Position numbers and translations under genes: made by a program. Below are positions 44,021 through 52,941 of a stretch of DNA of 64,000 nt, piece after piece. Each line of letters begins with the position of its first letter. Position 1 is the first letter of the stretch. Source of the DNA: Robertmurraya korlensis NBRC 107688 (GTDB lineage: Bacteria; Bacillota; Bacilli; Bacillales; Cytobacillaceae). The DNA is taken from the NCBI RefSeq assembly GCF_001591645.1, contig NZ_BCVH01000014.1, forward strand, positions 36,137-100,136, read 5' to 3'. The notes beneath the pieces were generated by a model, which saw nothing but the letters and a program-made list of their open reading frames with translations, was not told the DNA's origin and did not search any database.

Positions 44021-45188
44021 TTCGAATTTTGTTTTCCCCATAATTCATAATCTCCTGTTGATAAATTCTTTCCACCTTCCTTGCAAAAGAATCAGAAGAA
44101 TAGTCACATACCGCTATCGATCTTGCGTTATGACTTAAACGTAGGTACACGTCTTCTTTGCTTAGAATGACATGAAGTTTTTCTTTAAACTCTTCAAAGC
44201 TCGAGTATTGCCATCCATTTACTCCATCAATAATCACGTCATCTAAACAGGTATCCTTCCGACAAAGGGCAGGTACTCCATTTGCTAATGCCTCCACATA
44301 CGTTAGACCTTGTGTTTCGCTATTTGATGCACTAACAAATACATCCCCTAATTGGTAATAAGAAGAGATTTCTTTAGGAGAGACCATTCCAACAAATATG
44401 ACTTGATTACTAATTCCTAACGTTTTTGCATATTGCTCCAAGCACTCCCGATTTGGTCCATCACCAACAATAAGTAGCGTCACGTTATTTTGATCTGTTT
44501 TTGACAGATAGAATAGAATCTCCTCGAGGTTCTTTTCCTTTGCTAAACGACCAACCGATAACATTACCTTATGATGATTAGGGATACCCATTCTCATACG
44601 AAGCGTTTGCTTATCTTCGTCATTGATGGGCTTGGTTATTCTAGCTATATTGATTCCGGTAGGCACCACCTGAATGGGTCGGTTCACACCATATCCGTGC
44701 AAAATGGAGCGAACTTTATTGGTAGGGGCAATAATACAATGGGTATTTTTTAATAGCTTTCTAGTAAAATAAGCTACCATGGCTTTGCCCCACTTTTTGT
44801 ACGGGGAAAAATAATGGGTGTAGTCTTCATAAACGGTGTGATATGTATGGACCATCGGGATTTCAAGTTTCTTTGCAATTTGTCGAGCCATTAAAAAGGT
44901 ACTAAACTCACAGTGAGAGTGAATAATATCCGGCTGCCAGTACATCAGCTCGTCAACATATGCAGTACCTGTACGCAAGGCAAATCTTGCACCCGGGTAG
45001 ACCTTCCCCGCGCCCAGTGAGCTAATATAAGTAACATGATCCTTTTTATATGATCGTTTTGTTGTAGATAAAGTAAGTATTTTCACCTCGTGTCCAAGTA
45101 CTCTTAGTTCTTTTTCCAAATTCATAACCGATGTGACTACCCCATTGATTATAGGAGTATAACACTCAGTTGTTAGTAAGATTTTCAT
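44004..45188 (-). CDS. GT4-family glycosyltransferase, glucosyl-diacylglycerol synthase-like
   Basis: Retaining GT-B glycosyltransferase of 394 aa. The N-terminal acceptor domain starts MKILLTTECYTPIINGVVTS, with HSHCEFSTFLMARQIAK. The C-terminal donor domain has VPTGINIARI, LSVGRLAKEKNLEEIL and the EX7E-like SASNSETQGLTYVEALANGVP. Similarity is to 1,2-diacylglycerol 3-glucosyltransferases, so glycolipid synthesis at the membrane is likely, but other acceptors are possible. ATG 45188 follows AAAGGTGG. The C-terminal tail KIRRKRSS is encoded within the 52-bp repeat array, and a basic tail could help membrane binding. Confidence 0.83.
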   Translation of the reverse strand: MKILLTTECYTPIINGVVTSVMNLEKELRVLGHEVKILTLSTTKRSYKKDHVTYISSLGAGKVYPGARFALRTGTAYVDELMYWQPDIIHSHCEFSTFLMARQIAKKLEIPMVHTYHTVYEDYTHYFSPYKKWGKAMVAYFTRKLLKNTHCIIAPTNKVRSILHGYGVNRPIQVVPTGINIARITKPINDEDKQTLRMRMGIPNHHKVMLSVGRLAKEKNLEEILFYLSKTDQNNVTLLIVGDGPNRECLEQYAKTLGISNQVIFVGMVSPKEISSYYQLGDVFVSASNSETQGLTYVEALANGVPALCRKDTCLDDVIIDGVNGWQYSSFEEFKEKLHVILSKEDVYLRLSHNARSIAVCDYSSDSFARKVERIYQQEIMNYGENKIRRKRSS

Positions 45189-45337
45189 ATTTAGCCACCT
45201 TTGCTCGTTTTTTTACACGGACAAACTTGAGTCTAAATAACATTAAAAACACTTTTCATACTGTCATTTAGTATAAATAAGTGTTTTAAATTAGAATTTG
45301 GATAAATGTAAAAGATACTTAAAGATTTGGATAAAAA

Positions 45338-45365
45338 TAAAAAGAGGATCCCTAGAAGGACCCTC
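45338..45365 (-). terminator. Terminator of the puc operon
   Basis: GAGGGTCC / GGATCCTC stem (one G-T pair) followed by TTTTTATTTTT on the minus strand, directly after pucE. Confidence 0.8.
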
Positions 45366-45368
45366 AAA

Positions 45369-45875
45369 TCATTTTTGATTATTGTTTGAAATTGCCTTTT
45401 GGACTGCTCGAATAATTCCACCATATCCTGTGCAGCGACAAAGGTTTCCAGATAGAGCTTCCTGAATTTGCTCTTCCGATGGAGCCTGGTTGGTAGCCAA
45501 TAAGGCATGTACCGCCATCATCATTCCCGGTGTGCAGTACCCACATTGAAAACCTCCCTCTTCTAAAAATACACGCTGAATGGGGTCAAGTTCTTCCCCA
45601 GATAAACCTTCAATCGTAATAATAGAAGCGTGGTTTGCTTGATAAGCCATAACAAGACATGAGTTGACTAACTGGTTGTTCATCTGAACCGCACAGGCAC
45701 CGCAACGACCGACTTCACATGAAATTTTCGTACCAGTAAAGTTCAATTCCTCTCGTAAAATGGTCACAAGCCTCTTCGTGGGGGGAACCTGTAATTCATA
45801 ATTTGCTCCATTTATCGTTAGAGAAAGCTCCATTTTCGGGGGAGTCATGACCTCTGCCTGTTCTTTCATATCCAT
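45369..45875 (-). CDS. pucE: Xanthine dehydrogenase iron-sulfur subunit
   Basis: Electron-transfer subunit of 168 aa carrying two [2Fe-2S] clusters: CEVGRCGACAVQ with a following NSC, and CGYCTPGMMMA with CRCTGYGG. Length and order match small subunits of xanthine dehydrogenase-type enzymes. Its ATG overlaps the end of pucD by 10 nt, so translation is coupled. It is the last gene of pucABCDE and is followed by the terminator at 45338-45365. The xanthine assignment follows the B. subtilis gene order; related purine or aromatic hydroxylases cannot be excluded. Confidence 0.9.
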   Translation of the reverse strand: MDMKEQAEVMTPPKMELSLTINGANYELQVPPTKRLVTILREELNFTGTKISCEVGRCGACAVQMNNQLVNSCLVMAYQANHASIITIEGLSGEELDPIQRVFLEEGGFQCGYCTPGMMMAVHALLATNQAPSEEQIQEALSGNLCRCTGYGGIIRAVQKAISNNNQK

Positions 45876-48139
45876 CGCTTCTCCCCTCTACTAGACAAGT
45901 GCTCTAATAATACTTCCCTTGACACAGGTAGCTTACTGATCCAACACCCCGTTGCATCATGAATGGCCTTCACAATTGCTGGAGCAACTGCAATTGTACC
46001 AATCTCCCCCACTCCACGCGGTCCATAGATATCCCCGTCTTGAAGCTTCTCGATCGCCTCCACATTCATGACAAACGGAACATCTTGTATGGTAGGAATA
46101 AGATAGGTATCAAAATTATCATTTACGTAATGTCCATTTTCCATCTTTGCTTCTTCCATCAAACTGTAGCCTAATGCCATTATCCCTCCTCCTTCAATTT
46201 GCCCCTGATAACCTAGTAAACTCACAACAGGACCAGCTGCTATTGCTTGATCTAAAGTAAGCACCTTTATTTTTCCTGTTAAAAGGTCTACCTCCACCTT
46301 TGCTAATACGGAAGAGAACGCATATAAAAAATGACTTCCATCAACAACAGCATCAGGACTAGTCGGAAAATCAAAGGAAGTTTCTACTTTTATAAAAGGT
46401 TCATGTAAAGTTTTCTCAGCTAATTCAACAAACGTGATACATAGATTGTCATCTTTGAACCAAATTCCATTTGGTCCCATACATAGATCCTCAACTGGAA
46501 GACCAGTTACTTTTGTTGCCCTCTCCAGTATTTTACTTCGAAACGTATCCTTCATTCGTTGAATGGAATTCCACACCATACTCGTGGCACGAGAGGCAGT
46601 GGATGAACCCGATACAGGTACTGAATCCGTATCCCCTATGACAATGTGAATATCGTCTTCCATACAATGAAACTCTTCCATGATCAACGTCTCAATCACA
46701 GCTAATAATCCTTGCCCACACTCTTCGAAACCAAAAGCAACTTCTATTTTCCCCTCACTTGTAAAAGAAAGACGTCCTCCAGCTGGGTCCATTCGACCGG
46801 CACCTAAACCCCCTCCATGAATTGAAATGGCCACTCCGGTTCCGGTTACCTTCCACTTTTCTAACGAATCATTTTCATTTGTTATGTTAGTTAATTTTTG
46901 CTTGATTGCTTCTAAGACGTCCTTTGCACCACTGGTTGGGGCAACCTTTTGCCCTAAAGGACCCGGACTATTCACTTGTCTCAGGTTCTTCTCACGAAAT
47001 TCGATTGGATCCATCTGCAGTCTTTCAGCTAAACGATCCATTTGCCCTTCGAGAGCGAAAGTCACCTGATTTCCACCAAAACCTCTAAATTCTCCTGCCA
47101 CGCCATTATTTGTAAAGACCGACACCCCTTCTATTTCTATGTTCGGAATAATGTAAGGACCAGGAGCATGCTCTACAGCAAAGTCCAACACAGCAGGACC
47201 TAATGTTGCATAAGCTCCCGTATCAGCTACTATCTTTACCTTATGTGAAATAATGTTTCCTGTATCATCAACCCCGGTTTTCATTGTTATTTTCATCGGA
47301 TGTCGTTTTAACCCCGCGCGAACTGACTCTCTTCTTGTATTGTGGATTTTGACTGGACAATTGGTTGCAAGTGCGAGCAGAGCTCCGTAAGGTTGAACGT
47401 TTAATTCATCTTTTCCCCCAAAGGATCCCCCCATCGGACTCGACACGATCCGAATATCAGATTCATTCATATTTAAAATTCTAGCAAGCTGATAGCGATC
47501 CTTAAACCCATGCTGTGTACCAACATAAACAGTTAAATTCCCGTCAACCTCTGGGACGATCACTCCACCTTCTGTTTCCATATAAGCATGCATCTGCCTT
47601 GGAAGTTCATACGTTCCCTCAACAATATGTGTGCATAACTCAAAGCCTTTCTCTACATCTCCTTTTGAATAATGGGCACGGTGGAGAAGGTTCCCATCGG
47701 GGTGGAGCTTTGGTGCATTAGGATGAAGGGCCTTTTCAGGCTCTATAATAACCGGAAGCTTTTTATACACAACCTGAATTAACTGTAACGCTTCGTCAGC
47801 AATTTCTATCGTATCTGCCGCCACAGCAGCAATGGCATCGCCAACATATCGTACTCGATCCTCACAAAGTACGGGCTGATCCGGAAAAATGAGTCCAAAT
47901 CCGTTTAAACCTGGGACATCCTCATAAGTAACAATTGCTCTTACCCCAGGAAGCTGCTTCGCCAGCTCGGTAGAAATGGATTGAATTTCTGCATGAGGTT
48001 CTGTGCTTCTTAAGATTTTCCCGTATAACATACCTGGAAATGATAAATCAGTTAGATACTTTAGTTCACCAGTTACCTTCCCCGGACCATCAGGACGTAT
48101 TTTCTTTTTCTTATCTAAAGAGCTGGTTTGTATCGGCAT
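45866..48139 (-). CDS. pucD: Xanthine dehydrogenase molybdopterin subunit
   Basis: Catalytic subunit of 757 aa that hydroxylates purine at the molybdenum centre. N-terminal small domain (KVTGELKYLTDLSFPGMLYGKILRS), then the MoCo domain with SSPMGGSFGGKDELN, EFRGFGGNQVTFALEGQMD and the C-terminal YGPRGVGEIGTIAVAPAI, where the GVGE glutamate is the catalytic base. ATG 48139 follows AAAGGAGGGGG, 12 bp after pucC. It overlaps pucE. No signal peptide, so cytoplasmic. Confidence 0.92.
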   Translation of the reverse strand: MPIQTSSLDKKKKIRPDGPGKVTGELKYLTDLSFPGMLYGKILRSTEPHAEIQSISTELAKQLPGVRAIVTYEDVPGLNGFGLIFPDQPVLCEDRVRYVGDAIAAVAADTIEIADEALQLIQVVYKKLPVIIEPEKALHPNAPKLHPDGNLLHRAHYSKGDVEKGFELCTHIVEGTYELPRQMHAYMETEGGVIVPEVDGNLTVYVGTQHGFKDRYQLARILNMNESDIRIVSSPMGGSFGGKDELNVQPYGALLALATNCPVKIHNTRRESVRAGLKRHPMKITMKTGVDDTGNIISHKVKIVADTGAYATLGPAVLDFAVEHAPGPYIIPNIEIEGVSVFTNNGVAGEFRGFGGNQVTFALEGQMDRLAERLQMDPIEFREKNLRQVNSPGPLGQKVAPTSGAKDVLEAIKQKLTNITNENDSLEKWKVTGTGVAISIHGGGLGAGRMDPAGGRLSFTSEGKIEVAFGFEECGQGLLAVIETLIMEEFHCMEDDIHIVIGDTDSVPVSGSSTASRATSMVWNSIQRMKDTFRSKILERATKVTGLPVEDLCMGPNGIWFKDDNLCITFVELAEKTLHEPFIKVETSFDFPTSPDAVVDGSHFLYAFSSVLAKVEVDLLTGKIKVLTLDQAIAAGPVVSLLGYQGQIEGGGIMALGYSLMEEAKMENGHYVNDNFDTYLIPTIQDVPFVMNVEAIEKLQDGDIYGPRGVGEIGTIAVAPAIVKAIHDATGCWISKLPVSREVLLEHLSSRGEKRWI

Positions 48140-48151
48140 GGTCCCCCTCCT

Positions 48152-49015
48152 TTACGTAGCTAGTCTAGCAATCTCAGAGACAACCCAATTAGAAGCAACT
48201 AATCTTTTATAAGTTGCGGTAGAAAATGGGTCTGTTGAAGGAATAAATTCTTCATTTATCACTTGATAGACCTTCTGAAGATGGTTATTCGTAAGAGTAG
48301 AACCTTCTAATAGCTGTTCAGATTCATATAAGCGTTGAGGGTGAGTCGAACCACCACTTAAGGCCAATCGAACAGCTGTTAGCTTCCTCTTTTCATTTAG
48401 ATTGAACGATCCTGCAACCGTTATGACGCTCGGTGTAAATGCCTCCCGGTGGCAGAGCTTCTTATAAAAAAAACGCTTCGTTTGATCTTCTGGCACAAGG
48501 ACAGAGATAATAAGCGATTGATTGTTAGTTTTTATATAATCCGATAATGGCAAAGAATGTGTAGAGTTTCCGTCATACAGGGTGAGGAAGGCATCCATCG
48601 CTAGTAAAGCAGGAATCATATCTCCAAACCCATTAGCAATGTTTCCACCAATCGTCCCTCTGTTTCTGACAGCAGGTGCTGCAATATTTTTAGCAGCTTC
48701 GACAAGAAGAGGATGGAACAGGTTCTTATTTTGTCGGCAGAAATCCAAGGTAATCCCAGCTCCAAGACGAGTATAGGTTTGGCCATTTACTAGTTCCTCC
48801 CCCCAACCTTTCATCTCATTCATGTGATCCAAACTAATTAAATGCGAAGGACAATTGAGCCCTTTCGCCCAATGTGTCTGCATAAGAGTTCCACCTGCAA
48901 TAAACGCTGCGTTCTCCCCGTACTTTTTCTTAAGATCCCAAGCCTCCTCAAGTGATGTAGGCATCCAAACACAGGTATCAATGAGTGAAGTTGTTCCTTG
49001 TCTAATCATCTCCAT
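48152..49015 (-). CDS. pucC: Xanthine dehydrogenase FAD subunit
   Basis: FAD-binding subunit of 287 aa of the CoxM/PucC type. The flavin motif AAFIAGGTLMQTHWAKG lies near residue 40 and NRGTIGGNIANGFGDMIPAL near residue 125. It passes electrons from PucE to NAD or another acceptor. The start ATG 49015 follows GGAGGGG and overlaps the stop of pucB by 10 nt. Length is normal for the family. Confidence 0.9.
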   Translation of the reverse strand: MEMIRQGTTSLIDTCVWMPTSLEEAWDLKKKYGENAAFIAGGTLMQTHWAKGLNCPSHLISLDHMNEMKGWGEELVNGQTYTRLGAGITLDFCRQNKNLFHPLLVEAAKNIAAPAVRNRGTIGGNIANGFGDMIPALLAMDAFLTLYDGNSTHSLPLSDYIKTNNQSLIISVLVPEDQTKRFFYKKLCHREAFTPSVITVAGSFNLNEKRKLTAVRLALSGGSTHPQRLYESEQLLEGSTLTNNHLQKVYQVINEEFIPSTDPFSTATYKRLVASNWVVSEIARLAT

Positions 49016-49629
49016 TCCCCTCCAATCACACGTTCATAATCTTCCTTTGTATCAATATCATAAAATTCTTGAGCATATGGGAACTCCACATATATTCCTT
49101 CTAATTCGTGAAAAAGCTTTCTCGCTCCAACATCTCCCTGTAGTTTCATTAGATTAGGAATAACGCGCGGTGAAAAGATTACTGGTGGTCTAGGTATTCC
49201 ATCGTAACTAGCAGCTACGAAGTCTTTTTGGTCAGAATCATTGATATAGGTAGTTACTAATTCGTTAATGGTAGCCCTCGACAAATAGGGCTGGTCAGCT
49301 AGAAGGATCATCATTCCCTTTGGGTTCTCACTCATCGCTGCAAGTATTCCGCGTTTCAATGAATGTGCCTGCCCTCGCTCCGCATCATCGCATACCACAT
49401 GAGTCCATTGACTTGAATAGGGGAAACAGAACAGTGAGGGATCAATCCAGTCGAGGGAGTCTTCTTTTTTTGTAACTACTAGGACATGCTCAAGTAGTGA
49501 TGAGGATAATGCTGTTTGTAAGCTTGAGTTCCCAATAGTGAAAGTAGGGAGTGGAAGGGATAGCTTGTTAGTCCCCATTCGGCTACTCTTACCCGCAGCA
49601 AGATATATGGCGATGATTCCATTTTTCAT
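49006..49629 (-). CDS. pucB: MobA-like nucleotidyltransferase for molybdenum cofactor
   Basis: Probable molybdenum cofactor cytidylyl/guanylyltransferase of 207 aa needed for maturation of the dehydrogenase. The NTP-binding N-terminus YLAAGKSSRMGTNKLSLPL is complete, followed by LLADQPYLS (metal-binding Asp) and FSPRVIPNLMKLQGDVGAR. ATG 49629 lies inside the 3' end of pucA (41-nt overlap) with AAAGAGGG upstream, so it is co-translated. Nucleotide choice (CTP or GTP) cannot be read from sequence. Confidence 0.88.
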   Translation of the reverse strand: MKNGIIAIYLAAGKSSRMGTNKLSLPLPTFTIGNSSLQTALSSSLLEHVLVVTKKEDSLDWIDPSLFCFPYSSQWTHVVCDDAERGQAHSLKRGILAAMSENPKGMMILLADQPYLSRATINELVTTYINDSDQKDFVAASYDGIPRPPVIFSPRVIPNLMKLQGDVGARKLFHELEGIYVEFPYAQEFYDIDTKEDYERVIGGEWR

Positions 49630-50662
49630 GAAGAATTCCCTCTTTGCTTTTATTCCGGTGTTGAATTAACTCTGCAACGATACTAACAGCTATTTCCTCT
49701 GGTCCCTCTGCTCCTATGGATAAACCCACTGGGCTTTTTAAATGAATAGGTATTTCTTTCCCTTCCAGTAACCTCTGCGTCCTGTTTTTAGAACCAAGTA
49801 CTCCTAGATACCTTAGTTCCTTGGCAAGCAGATAATCCAAATATTCTTTATCCCTCTGAAAATTATGGGAAACAATGATACTTGAGTCTGAAGGTTGGAA
49901 CGAAATTTTTTCTAAGCTCTCTTTAGGGAAACCAATAATTAGTTGATCTGCCTTTGGAAACACTTCTTTATTACACAATGCAGGTCGCCAATCCGACACT
50001 AGTACGGAAAATCCAGTTTTAGAAGCTAGTTCTACTAAAGGAATTACATCCTCGCCCGCTCCGAAGATGATTAACCGTGGTTTTGGTTCAAATGTATGGA
50101 TATATAGGTGAGAAGTTAACTCCGGGGAATACACTGTTCCGCTTTTTTGGGGCTTATGATGATAGTCTTTCATTAGTTTTTTAGCTAAGGAAAGATTTTC
50201 ACCTGACCATTTTCCAAAAATCATCCCTTCATCGGTCATAAATAAATAAGAGGATAAAGATAAATTTTCATTTAATTGTTTGATCATCGTCACTCTATTT
50301 CCAAGCTTCAGATGACTTTTTAAAATCGCTAAATGTTCAAGGAACTGGTCATCAACCGGTTCTAGTAAAACGGTAATGATTCCATTACAGCCTGCTCCTT
50401 GCCCCCATGTAAGATCGTCTTCTGCCTGCATATGATAGACAAAGGTTTGGGACTCACTGGTTCCAAACAAAGCTTCCACTCGAGACTCCAGATCCGTTTC
50501 TAGACAGCCAACACTAAGGATGCCCGTTCTTGAGCCATCTTTATGGAACAACATGGATGTTCCTTCTTTTCTATAGGCGGAGCCCTCCACTTGGATGATC
50601 GTTGCAAGAACACCCTCATTAGAAGCTGAAATCGACTGTAGTATTTCATGGATCGTTTCCAT
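49589..50662 (-). CDS. pucA: XdhC/CoxI-family maturation protein
   Basis: Maturation factor of 357 aa that loads (sulfurated) molybdenum cofactor into the dehydrogenase. The N-terminal XdhC domain has IIQVEGSAYRKEGTSML and TGILSVGCLE with the conserved Cys; the C-terminal Rossmann domain has RLIIFGAGEDVIPLVELA and LGVLGSKNRTQRLL. ATG 50662 follows AAAGGAGGAGC. It is the first gene of the pucABCDE unit. No purine riboswitch was recognised in the 120 bp upstream, and no pucR regulator is adjacent. Confidence 0.9.
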   Translation of the reverse strand: METIHEILQSISASNEGVLATIIQVEGSAYRKEGTSMLFHKDGSRTGILSVGCLETDLESRVEALFGTSESQTFVYHMQAEDDLTWGQGAGCNGIITVLLEPVDDQFLEHLAILKSHLKLGNRVTMIKQLNENLSLSSYLFMTDEGMIFGKWSGENLSLAKKLMKDYHHKPQKSGTVYSPELTSHLYIHTFEPKPRLIIFGAGEDVIPLVELASKTGFSVLVSDWRPALCNKEVFPKADQLIIGFPKESLEKISFQPSDSSIIVSHNFQRDKEYLDYLLAKELRYLGVLGSKNRTQRLLEGKEIPIHLKSPVGLSIGAEGPEEIAVSIVAELIQHRNKSKEGILHEKWNHRHISCCG

Positions 50663-50784
50663 CTCTTGCTCCTCCTTTGATTTCCCGATAACTCAGTGTA
50701 TTTATCGAATCATATCAAATCCAAACAGGTTAATGTATATATTTGTAAGTTAATCTAACATGGAAAGTGAAAGTCGGTCAAAAT

Positions 50785-50818
50785 AAAACAAACCAGGCCC
50801 TTTAGGGAACTGGTTTGT
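50785..50818 (-). terminator. Terminator after the MarR-MFS unit
   Basis: CAAACCAG / CTGGTTTG outer stem with an inner CCCTTTAGGG, T-rich on the minus strand. It lies 230 bp beyond the MFS stop, which implies that the transcript includes the small ORF at 50890-51021. Confidence 0.75.
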
Positions 50819-50889
50819 CAAAGTATCGCTATGCTATTTTATGGGAGTGCTACAAAGCATATAAAACGTGCGGCTCTGAGGTCAATGTC

Positions 50890-51021
50890 TTAGTAGGTCT
50901 CGTTTTTAACTTCTGAAACTGTTCCTATCTGAATGAACCCTTTATTTGGACTCATTGATTGGTTATGAGCTCCATGCTGTCTTAATCCGCCTCTCATTCG
51001 GACAAAACCGACCGTTTCCAT
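50890..51021 (-). CDS. Possible small protein of 43 aa
   Basis: Short ORF starting ATG 51021, 27 bp after the MFS stop, and ending TAA 50890. It begins METVGFVRMRGGLRQHGA and continues with HNQSMSPNKGFIQIGTVSEV. The composition is plausible for a protein, but the RBS is weak (GAGTGG). It fills the 237-bp stretch between the MFS gene and the terminator at 50785-50818. Not recognised; could equally be non-coding 3' UTR. Confidence 0.35.
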   Translation of the reverse strand: METVGFVRMRGGLRQHGAHNQSMSPNKGFIQIGTVSEVKNETY

Positions 51022-51047
51022 GACCACTCATGTCTGTTGCGACCGCA

Positions 51048-52277
51048 CTAGTTAGCCCTCTTATTGAATTCTGTTTTATAAGCTACTTCCCCGTTCTTAT
51101 TCATCGATTTCCTCATATTAAAATAAATATAAACTGCCATACCTGCTAATATATAGAACGATCCGTAAAAATATAGTTGGCTAAATGAAAGCCCTGATGC
51201 CAGCAGTCCAACGATATAGGATCCAAAGCCAATCCCCATATCAAATACAGATAAAAAGGTTGCCGTTGCCATCGCTCTCCGTTTTGGTGGTGCCGATTGT
51301 ATCGCAATGGTTTGGAAGGTCGGGAACAATGTACCCCAGCCTAATCCAATAAAAGCAGCCGCTAGTAAAAAAATGAAGCTTGAGTTTGCTTGACTTAGTA
51401 CAAACATCCCAATGGCGAATAAGACAATGCCAGGAAACACAATAATGTTGGCTCCAAATTGATCAAACCATCTACCTGTAAATGGTCGGGAAACCAAAAG
51501 GACACAGGCATAAACAACAAAGAAAAAGCTTGCGACATGACCTAAATGAACCTCACTTGCATAAACAGAGATAAATGAAATAATCGAAGAATACACTATC
51601 GCAAAGAATGCCCCTGTAATGGCAATGGGCAATGCTGTTTTTTCAAAAAGAGAACCTGTTGTAAACTTCGTCTTTTCCTTAGAAGGTTCAACCCCTATTA
51701 GTTCTTTCGTTTTTGTCAGTGAGAAGCCTGCTACAAGCCCTCCAAAAGATGCACCCAAGGCAATGATTAGCATGACTGCAATGCCGCCACTTTGCATGGA
51801 AGTTAGTCCGAGGTAAGGACCAATGACCATTGCTAGTGCTGAGGATAAGATAAAGTATCCCATTCCTTCGCCTCTTCTTTTTTCAGGGATAATATCAGCT
51901 ACAATCGAACCAGCAGCAGTCGTTGCCATACCAAAGCTTACTCCATGAATAAGCCTAACGATGAGCAATTGAGAAACGCTATGTGAAAAGAAATAGAGAA
52001 GAGTGGTAGATAGAAATAATAGTAATGAGGTAATTAATATGATTCTTCCTCCATATTTTTCAATCAGCTTTCCTGAGAAGGGGCGTATGATGATAGCCGC
52101 AAGAAGAAAAGTAGTAGTAAGTAAACCCGCAGAGGATTTGGATGCGCCTAAGTCATTAACGACATATACTGGCAACGTTACTAAGAGAAAATAGAAGCTC
52201 ATAAATAAAAAGAAATTACTGGTTGAAACGGCAATAAAGTTTCTCGACCATAATTTTGTTTGTGTAGTATCATCCAA
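51048..52277 (-). CDS. MFS transporter, probable drug exporter
   Basis: Twelve-helix MFS exporter of about 409 aa with the loop AGLLTTTFLLAAIIIRPFSG, then GKLIEKYGGRIILITSLL, and the motif C-like LSSALAMVIGPYLGL typical of the YfcJ/Bmr-like efflux group. It lies 16 bp after a MarR gene. The start is uncertain: TTG 52277 is 11 nt after GGGAG, GTG 52286 only 2 nt after it; the open frame to 52322 overlaps marR. The pair looks like an autoregulated MarR-efflux unit responding to a toxic ligand. Confidence 0.83.
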   Translation of the reverse strand: MDDTTQTKLWSRNFIAVSTSNFFLFMSFYFLLVTLPVYVVNDLGASKSSAGLLTTTFLLAAIIIRPFSGKLIEKYGGRIILITSLLLFLSTTLLYFFSHSVSQLLIVRLIHGVSFGMATTAAGSIVADIIPEKRRGEGMGYFILSSALAMVIGPYLGLTSMQSGGIAVMLIIALGASFGGLVAGFSLTKTKELIGVEPSKEKTKFTTGSLFEKTALPIAITGAFFAIVYSSIISFISVYASEVHLGHVASFFFVVYACVLLVSRPFTGRWFDQFGANIIVFPGIVLFAIGMFVLSQANSSFIFLLAAAFIGLGWGTLFPTFQTIAIQSAPPKRRAMATATFLSVFDMGIGFGSYIVGLLASGLSFSQLYFYGSFYILAGMAVYIYFNMRKSMNKNGEVAYKTEFNKRAN

Positions 52278-52293
52278 GTTGTTCACAGCTCCC

Positions 52294-52707
52294 TTATAAT
52301 TTCCTAAGCCATTCTGACACAATCATTTGAAGTTCCTTTTGATGATTTTCAGAAAGACTAGTACTAATTTGATTATTTACGTCCATAACGGCTTTTTCCC
52401 AAACCGGATAATTTGTTAGTGCCTTATTGGTTAAGGCAATGTATCTTTTTCTTTTGTCTTGCCCTTCTGTCTGCTCTATAAGCCCAAGCTTTTGAAGCTT
52501 CTGAATGGTTCTCGTCATTGGTGGAGCTTCGATCGCCAAATAACTGCACAGCTCTTTTTGTGTCATAGATCCCTTTTCCTTAAGTATGAATAAAACTGAC
52601 CACTGAGAGCTATAAATCTCATACGGTTCTAGCGCAGCATTTAACCTTTTGGTCAGATTCCTTGAAAGTTGGTGGATGCTATGAAACAAATGGTGTTTTT
52701 CTTCCAT
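52294..52707 (-). CDS. MarR-family regulator
   Basis: Winged-helix regulator of 137 aa with the MarR core: LYEIYSSQW-like entry (LEPYEIYSSQWSVLFIL), recognition helix KELCSYLAIEAPPMTRTIQKL and wing LGLIEQTEGQDKRKRYIALT. AAGGAGAG precedes ATG 52707. It heads the operon with the MFS exporter. A perfect 21-bp inverted repeat and an adjacent palindrome lie 29-60 bp upstream, consistent with autorepression. No cysteine sensor is obvious, so a small-molecule ligand is more likely. Confidence 0.88.
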   Translation of the reverse strand: MEEKHHLFHSIHQLSRNLTKRLNAALEPYEIYSSQWSVLFILKEKGSMTQKELCSYLAIEAPPMTRTIQKLQKLGLIEQTEGQDKRKRYIALTNKALTNYPVWEKAVMDVNNQISTSLSENHQKELQMIVSEWLRKL

Positions 52708-52735
52708 ACATTTATCTCTCCTTACCTATCATCAT

Positions 52736-52767
52736 ACTAATATATCATATATTAGTTACCTAGGTAA
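52736..52767. promoter_or_regulatory. MarR operator candidates
   Basis: ACTAATATAT (52736-52745) is inverted perfectly as ATATATTAGT (52747-52756), one-base centre. It is followed by the overlapping 12-bp palindrome TTACCTAGGTAA. Both lie within the promoter region of the MarR-MFS unit. Confidence 0.65.
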
Positions 52768-52780
52768 GTAATTTATCATA

Positions 52781-52812
52781 AAATAGGCACTTCGTTTAAA
52801 CGAAATGCCTTT
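52781..52812. other. Hairpin in the MarR / ABC divergent gap
   Basis: AGGCA..TTCGTTT / AAACGAA..TGCCT hairpin followed by TTTG. It is terminator-shaped but lies between divergent genes, so its role is unclear; it might insulate the two promoters. Nothing else is seen in this gap apart from promoters. Confidence 0.35.
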
Positions 52813-52941
52813 GATATTCACAAATTTTTATTCCAAGTGACTCTCTCGTGTTCGGTTTCTTTTAACTTTTTAATGGTATAATCACCTTAATAATGGAAAT
52901 TTACAATTAAGAAATTTTTATAAAAACGGGGGATGAAACGA

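Noticed and set aside
50663..50785. Purine riboswitch upstream of pucABCDE
   Set aside because: The conserved core blocks of the purine aptamer are not present; regulation is probably by a protein.
52781..52812. Transcription terminator of a + or - strand gene
   Set aside because: The flanking genes are divergent, so no transcript would end here; kept only as a hairpin of unknown role.
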